Shown here: positions 58,638-64,000 of the stretch, in pieces
How positions within the stretch are numbered: position 1 is the stretch's first letter
How the letters are laid out: the number at the start of each line of letters is the position of its first letter
Program-made: the position numbers and the translations under genes
Origin: Liquidambar formosana
Taxonomy: Eukaryota > Streptophyta > Magnoliopsida > Saxifragales > Altingiaceae
Assembly (NCBI GenBank): GCA_039720395.1
Contig: CM077822.1
Location: forward strand, 23,953,267-24,017,266
Reading direction: 5' to 3'
DNA: 64,000 nt
Notes under the pieces: generated by a model
Told to the model about the DNA's origin: nothing
Database searches by the model: none
The model's input: only the letters and a program-made list of their open reading frames with translations

Positions 58638-61023
58638 ATGGCTTATCCATCATCTCAGTGACGTCGTACACCGAGGTTTTCTTCTCAGCCTTCTTCCATA
58701 CCATCTCAGCAACAAGAAGAACCATCTTCCTCACATCGGCAAGCTTCTCCTTCTATTGAGACATCACTGCCATTGCCTATTGTAGTTCCATCTTTGTCAC
58801 AATCGCAGCCACCATCACCATCAGTTCAGCCATCATCACAGTTAGCTCAGCCATCATCATCATCACCATCAGCTCAGCAATCATCACCATTATCCCAGCT
58901 ATCTGGAAATTCATCCATTGAACAACCTGTTTGCCAATTTCCATCTCATGCTCGTCGTCCACGTTCTGATCCATCAGGTTTAATCATTATTTATAGTATA
59001 TTATTACTCTTAACATTTTTATTAACATCATATCTGCTGTAGCATTTTATTTCCCGCCATTATAGTCATTATGAGCATCCTTTATTTAAATTAAATTTTC
59101 CCAATAGTGTATTAATTTTTTAATTTGTTGTTGGATAATGTTTAGATCCTTCAAATAACCCTAAAAAGGGTAGAGGCGCTGCAAAAGGATTGAAGGTTGC
59201 TAAGAGAGCTAAGGAGAGTAGTAATGGCAAATTGCCCATTGAGTTTTCAACACGGTTAGGTGGGCCAATCGGTATACATTACCGGGAATTTGTTGATGAA
59301 GTGGTAGTTCAAATGAGACGTCATGTGCCTCTTATTGGAGTGAATAAGTGGTCGGAAGTGTCACTTGATATAAGAAATACTATTAAGGATAAAGTTTTGG
59401 TATGTAAGTCTATACAATTGAATTTTTCCATCATCTTTTTAAAGTTCTAGATAACTTGAACTCATGCATCTTTGAATTCTATTGATCACCTGGCTGCTTC
59501 TGACATGGATGGTTTTGTGTCTTATGTAGTTTTATAGTAACTTTCTTTATCTTTAATGCATAATTCTCACTTGAGGGAGATGCTGATCAGAGTGCTTAGA
59601 CACCTCGTTTAAAGAACTTGTTTTAGGTGCCATGTGTCCAATGTAATTGGCACTTTGGTTAGAACATGATCTTTGTTGATTTTATGAATTAGTGAATTTT
59701 GGAACATGAAACTAGTGTTAAAGATACTTGTTTTTTTTTAACTTTATAAACCACATACCTCTAAATTGTTCAAAGGATTTGTTATGTGCAGGAGAGGTGG
59801 AGACTAGCAGATGACGACTTTGCTAGATCTAAGATTTTCAAAATCGCTCAAGAGAGGTATAGGGGTTGGAGGTCAACATTTTCAGCTACCTATAGAGCAT
59901 ATAAAGATAATAGAGAGACTCTCCTTCAAAATATCCCTGAGGAGCTTGACCTAGAAGAATGGGAGGAATTGATATCATATTTTGAAGGTCATGATTTTCA
60001 GGTAAAAGATCAACAAGGTTGTCTGAGTACAATATGGGTTTGTTTTTGTGAGGACCGGATTCATTTGCATATCAGTTTTTAAGTACTATTTGATTGCAAG
60101 ATTAGTCTATGTTTGTTTCTATTATTACATATAAGTTTTGAAATTGTTTGTGAGAATTTTATTTGTATTCGATATTATATATTGAATTATTTTTATGAAA
60201 GAGCCACTAAAGTGTGTGCCATGAAACATATCTTGTAGAGAATTAGTTCAAGAAATGCTGCTAATCGGAAAAAACAAGGGAGCAAGCACCATACGGGAAG
60301 CAAATCATTCTCCTAAGTTAGCTTCGAAAATGTAAGATTATCAATTTTCTATATATGTTATGCCAATACTTGTATTATAGTTATAACTAACAATATATAA
60401 TCCATTGTGGTTGTGTTTTGTTTTATATCATAGCGAGACAAAGATACACAGGAGGAGCCCGATGATTGCACATTGTGGGAGTTGGCCCATTATGTAGCTG
60501 GCAAATGGAGCGAGCACACATCACAGTGTATCTATGTAAGTATCACATTTATTTATTATTTATTTCTTCCTTATGTGAATTTAGAAGCTTCTTTGTTGTC
60601 TTTTTTAAAGATAGGTGGTCATATTTTTTCATATAGGACGAAGCTAAACAAAAGATTGCAGAGAAGGAAGCCGAAGAAGGTCGATCTTTGTCTAGTGATG
60701 AACGTAACAGGATATTCCAATCTGTTGTGGGTAAAAAATCAGGTTATGTTCGTGGACGGGGATACATGGCAAAGGCTCCTACTTCTGTAGAGCGTGTACG
60801 TGATGAGTTTAATGGTAAGCTTCAGCATTTAGAGAAACAATTGGAGGTAGAGCGTGCTGAGAGGGATAAAGAACAGGCTGAGAGGGATAAAGAACGAGTT
60901 GAGAAGGAGGCAGAACTTGTGAAAACACTTGAAGAAGAAAGTGCTAAGCGGGCTGTAGAAATAGAGCTTCTCCGACAGACTATGAGATAGGAGTTCATGC
61001 AAATGCTAGCCAATCAGAACTAG
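58638..61023 (+). pseudogene. Transposase_24/TNPA-like accessory gene of the CACTA element
   Basis: I predict six coding exons: 58638-58977, 59146-59399, 59792-60001, 60239-60331, 60434-60535 and 60637-61023. All have GT-AG borders and the joins from exon 3 onward are in phase. The N-terminus is Ser/Pro/Gln-rich and probably disordered. The middle (FSTRLGGPIGIHYREFVDEV, ERWRLADDDFARSKIFKIAQ, TLWELAHYVAGKWSEHTSQC) fits Transposase_24. The C-terminus (about 60800-60990) is a Glu/Lys/Arg-rich coiled coil. TNPA-like proteins bind subterminal repeats of their element. Stops are TGA 58659-58661, TAA 60314-60316 and TAG 60988-60990, each one C-to-T step from Arg or Gln codons. The last is near the natural end at 61021-61023. 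Confidence 0.82.
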
Positions 61024-62093
61024 GTATACCAAAATTTAATTTAATTTACTTTTGTTTCTTGATACTCTTTATAAATATGATAACTTTGATGGCTATAGAA
61101 TGCATAGCCAATAAGATGAATATGATATATGGGGGTACAAAATCGTTGATTTGATTTATATCTATCCTCTTTGAAACCTCTCTAATTACCAATCCGACCA
61201 TGACACATCCTAGTGCTTTGAAATTTACCATTATTCTGCTCGAAATGATGAGAAGAATCGATTTTATGCACAATCTGGCCTGTGTTTTCTTTAAATAACA
61301 GTGTAGGCTGGCCTGTATTCTATGAACAATGGGATAGAGTGTTGCGATTGGTAGTTGGAGGAACTATAAATAACCTGACCTTAAGGAATGTGTCAAGTAA
61401 GTTTGTGATTGGTTTCCAATATTTGTTTTCATAATTTTTTTTTTGGAAACTTTCTGGTAGCTATGTTGTTGGATAGTACCCAAGATTTTTAAGAGCCCAT
61501 TGGAAGTTCTTGAAACTATTGTGAATAAGTCATTTTCTTTTATGCATGAAACACATTTAGGAGTCCAGGTTATTTTTATGCTCTGATATTTTATTTTTAA
61601 ATCTTTGTAGGATTGTGATGTGCCAAAATATCTGTACAATAGAGTGATTTCTTTCCCCCTAGGCTTTCTGTATTGGGTTGTGGAGTTGAAGCATAGAATG
61701 CATTTGTTGTTTGTGATGGGTGCATTTTGGTCTTTGTTTCAATGACAAAATATTTGATTTAGAATCGTGTTTTGTTTATGCTTGTTGTCATAATATATCT
61801 GAAAGTGGGCTTTAGTTCTAATTCTTCCTTGCATTGAATTAAGTGTTGTATTTTTTGACACCGGAAGTCACAAGCTTGGAGGTGGAGGAGGTTGCAGGAG
61901 ATAGATAGTTAGTATAAAGCCTTTAGTCACAATTTCATGAACATAAATCCTGTAGCCAATAAAGGATTACTATTGCTGAACTTATGTATGTTTTATATAT
62001 TATCAAGTATTTTTTCCAAATTTTCTTTTTATAGATTTATTTTCCTAACATATCCATATCGCTAGAACCAAAATTTAAAAACTGTTTTTCAGA
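61024..62093. other. Noncoding DNA after the CACTA genes
   Basis: AT-rich, no supported gene. The 91-codon minus ORF at 61364-61639 has no recognisable family and looks like chance. Confidence 0.5.
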
Positions 62094-62097
62094 TCCC

Positions 62098-62407
62098 GGA
62101 TCGATCCGAGTTTATGCCGGATCGATCTGGGTTGATAGAACCAAAATTTGCATTTCTAGAGCAGTATGGATCGATCCACATATGTCATGGATCGATCCAC
62201 CTAGGCAGAAGCAAAATTTGCATTTCTAGAGCAGTATGGATCGATCCACATATGTCATGGATCGATCCATCTAGGCAGAAGCAAAATTTGCATTTTTAAA
62301 ATACCATGGATCGATCCCCAGAGGCTATGGATCCATCCACAGAGGCAGAAGCAAAATTGCTATTCTAAAATACCACGGATCGATCCTCCGACTCCACGGA
62401 TCGATCC
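62098..62407. repeat. Array of ten GGATCGATCC palindromes in five pairs
   Basis: Palindrome starts are 62098/62119, 62168/62189, 62238/62259, 62308/62329 and 62377/62398. Within each pair the offset is 21 bp without exception, and pairs repeat every 70 bp (last interval 69). Eight copies are perfect; 62119 ends in T and 62329 has one internal change. The spacer AGGCAGAAGCAAAATTTGCATTT between pairs is less conserved. Position 3' of two CACTA transposase genes suggests protein-binding repeats. Confidence 0.92.
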
Positions 62408-63393
62408 TCTATAATTTGACTATGGTTATACTGGTTTTTCTTGCTTTAAATATGCTTGCATCAACTGTTTCTGTGGATGGTTCTATATTTTGTCTTTCGT
62501 TTTCTTATATTTGGTAGATTGGTACATTAAAAAATGATATAGTGAAACTTTTTGATAGTATTGAAAAATATGGTATGTCTTCTTTTTTTTTTTGGGAAAA
62601 GACATTCTATGTATTTTGATATTCTTCTTTTATTCTATAACTTGTGGGTTTTTGTGCTCTTTTCTTTGTTATTATAATTTACCTCTTGAGCTGCTACTTG
62701 AATTTTTTAAGTCACTGAATTAGTTTTTTTTTTTTTTTTTTCCTACTTGCATATGTATTTTAGAATTGCCATGCATTTAATAGATCATGAAGACATGAAT
62801 GAGGCCCACTTTTGATAACTATGCCTAGCTAAGACCTTGTAATATATTGATTGATCGTTTCCTTTTTACATAGGCTTGGAAAGTTATGATCATATTTCTA
62901 GTACCCTGAACTACATTATTGATAGTAGTAGAAGCTTCTTTCATTGTAGAAGGGATGATGATCATTCAAGATGCTTTCTAGTTCGTAGTCTTATCACTTA
63001 AATGCTTTCCATGAACTTCTAACAGTTTTTCTTTGGTTCTTCTTAAATACTAGTATACTTCTAAATCTTGTAAAACCTAACTTATTCACAAAGGAAGAAT
63101 TTATCCAGCTTATGGGTTTCGAATAGGTTGATTCATTGACCTAACTAGACAATTCGTATGATGTATGATTGGTGAAATATAAAAAATAAAATAAAATAAA
63201 ACTGGAGATATTGTCATTTTCCCAAGTCCAATATAAAATGGGTTTGGATCTGAATCTTAAATTGATAGCAGTTGCCATATGCAATTCATTGAGGAAATAT
63301 CATTGTCTGAATATTTGATTCTCTTTTAGTTAGTCTCTCTCTCTTACTTTCTAATTTTCTTTGTTTCTTTGCAATGTTTTACAGGAGTAGATT
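62408..63393. other. Noncoding AT-rich DNA
   Basis: No gene is seen. T runs lie at 62582-62592 and 62726-62742. Confidence 0.5.
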
Positions 63394-63576
63394 GTTGCTA
63401 ATCAGCTGGAATTTCCTGCATTTTGGATGCTTAGTATCTTTGGAGTAAATGGTTGCTAATTAGCTGGAATTTTTGCATTTTGGATGCTTTTTGGATGCTT
63501 AGTATCTTTAGAGTAAATGGTTGCTAATTAGCTGGAATTTTTGCATTTTGGATGCTTTTAGTATCTTTGCTGATTT
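63394..63576. repeat. Three tandem copies of a 58-68 bp unit
   Basis: Units starting GTTGCTAAT(C/T)AGCTGGAATTT at 63394, 63452 and 63520 include TGCATTTTGGATGC and TTAGTATCTTT. The second copy is longer by a 10-bp internal duplication. Confidence 0.88.
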
Positions 63577-63609
63577 ACTTCAAAATTTGTAATGACATTT
63601 TAGAAGGTT

Positions 63610-63658
63610 GAAGCTTGAAGCTTGAAGCTTGAAGCTTGAAGCTTGAAGCTTGAAGCTT
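63610..63658. repeat. Seven copies of GAAGCTT with partial copies downstream
   Basis: A perfect 7-bp tandem array in which every unit contains the palindrome AAGCTT. Degenerate repeats follow to 63740, interleaved with four copies of ATTTGTAATGACATTTTGGA (about 63585, 63661, 63711 and 63799). Confidence 0.92.
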
Positions 63659-63932
63659 TAATTTGTAATGACATTTTGGAAAAGGTTAAAGCTTAAAGCT
63701 TGAAGCTTTAATTTGTAATGACATTTTGGAAAAGGTTAAAACTTGAAGCTTTTAATATAGTGATATGGATACTTTAATATCTTTGTTGATTTATTTTCAA
63801 TTTGTAATGACATTTTGGATGGCTTCATTAGTTAAATGAATGTTTAAAGTTTGGGTTTGAATCAATTTGGATAAGTTTGGGATTGAGATATCATATTTTG
63901 GATGGTTTCATTACCTTTAATAGGGTATAAGT

Positions 63933-63987
63933 CACACTTGACACCTAAGTTTATAATTAGGTCGGACACACTTGACACCTAAGTTTA
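63933..63987. repeat. Direct repeat at the right edge
   Basis: CACACTTGACACCTAAGTTT starts at 63933 and again at 63967 (34-bp period), near the window end. Confidence 0.85.
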
Positions 63988-64000
63988 TTCACATTGTCCT

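Larger units (their letters stand above)
54603..64000 (+). mobile_element. Decayed CACTA (En/Spm) DNA transposon, right end not in window
   Basis: Two transposase genes in the same direction, TNPD-type (54652-58371) then a Transposase_24/TNPA-like gene (58638-61023), are the usual pair of plant CACTA elements. They are followed by about 3 kb with arrays of short repeats such as those found in CACTA subterminal regions. No CACTA-type terminus is found on the right before 64000, and the left terminus is only a candidate, so both limits are uncertain. Confidence 0.65.

Overview
The window is plant nuclear DNA from a repeat-dense region, most likely of a flowering plant (probably a eudicot; species not determinable by eye). 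I see no host protein-coding gene I can name. Nearly everything recognisable is transposon sequence: Ty3/gypsy elements of the Tat/Ogre type, two Ty1/copia elements, a CACTA (En/Spm) element, a probable SINE and a possible Helitron end. One run of exactly 100 N (46712-46811) marks an assembly gap.

Left and centre (1-42278) form a three-level nest, all on the minus strand. Level 1, element A, is a Tat-type gypsy element entering from the left edge: gag, then a primer-binding site (PBS) matching a tRNA-Arg 3' end, then its 5' LTR starting at 2621. Level 2, element B (5447-41834), is inserted inside that LTR. Its two 2611-bp LTRs are almost identical and it is flanked by the duplication CCTCC. 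With later insertions removed, B is about 16.7 kb. It carries gag-protease, a predicted Ogre-type intron, RT, two RNase H domains and integrase. Its 3' region holds an antisense plant-mobile-domain-like ORF with its own TATA box and a 1.8-kb hairpin-rich tandem array. Level 3 is two same-family copia elements inserted 120 bp apart in B's 3' region: copia-1 (11651-21662, duplication AAGAA, splitting the antisense ORF) and copia-2 (21783-31471, duplication TTGCT). Copia-1 has a long open polyprotein with an apparent gag deletion. Copia-2 has an eroded pol but young LTRs, so it looks like a trans-mobilised partner.

Two more Tat LTRs follow: C (42279-44022, minus) and D (44023-46711, plus), the latter running into the gap. 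From 46812 to about 54600 the DNA is AT-rich and mostly unassigned, with a possible orphan promoter and leader (48606-49100), a tRNA-derived SINE (51705-51892), short repeats, a G-quadruplex motif and a Helitron-like end.

The right end (54652-64000) is a decayed CACTA element: a TNPD-type transposase pseudogene, a second Transposase_24/TNPA-like pseudogene, and a 3' flank with arrays of palindromic sites. The most notable structures are the covarying hairpin array at 8160-9960, the paired 10-bp palindromes at an exact 21-bp offset at 62098-62407, and three copia-leader hairpins whose loop is constant while the stems differ.
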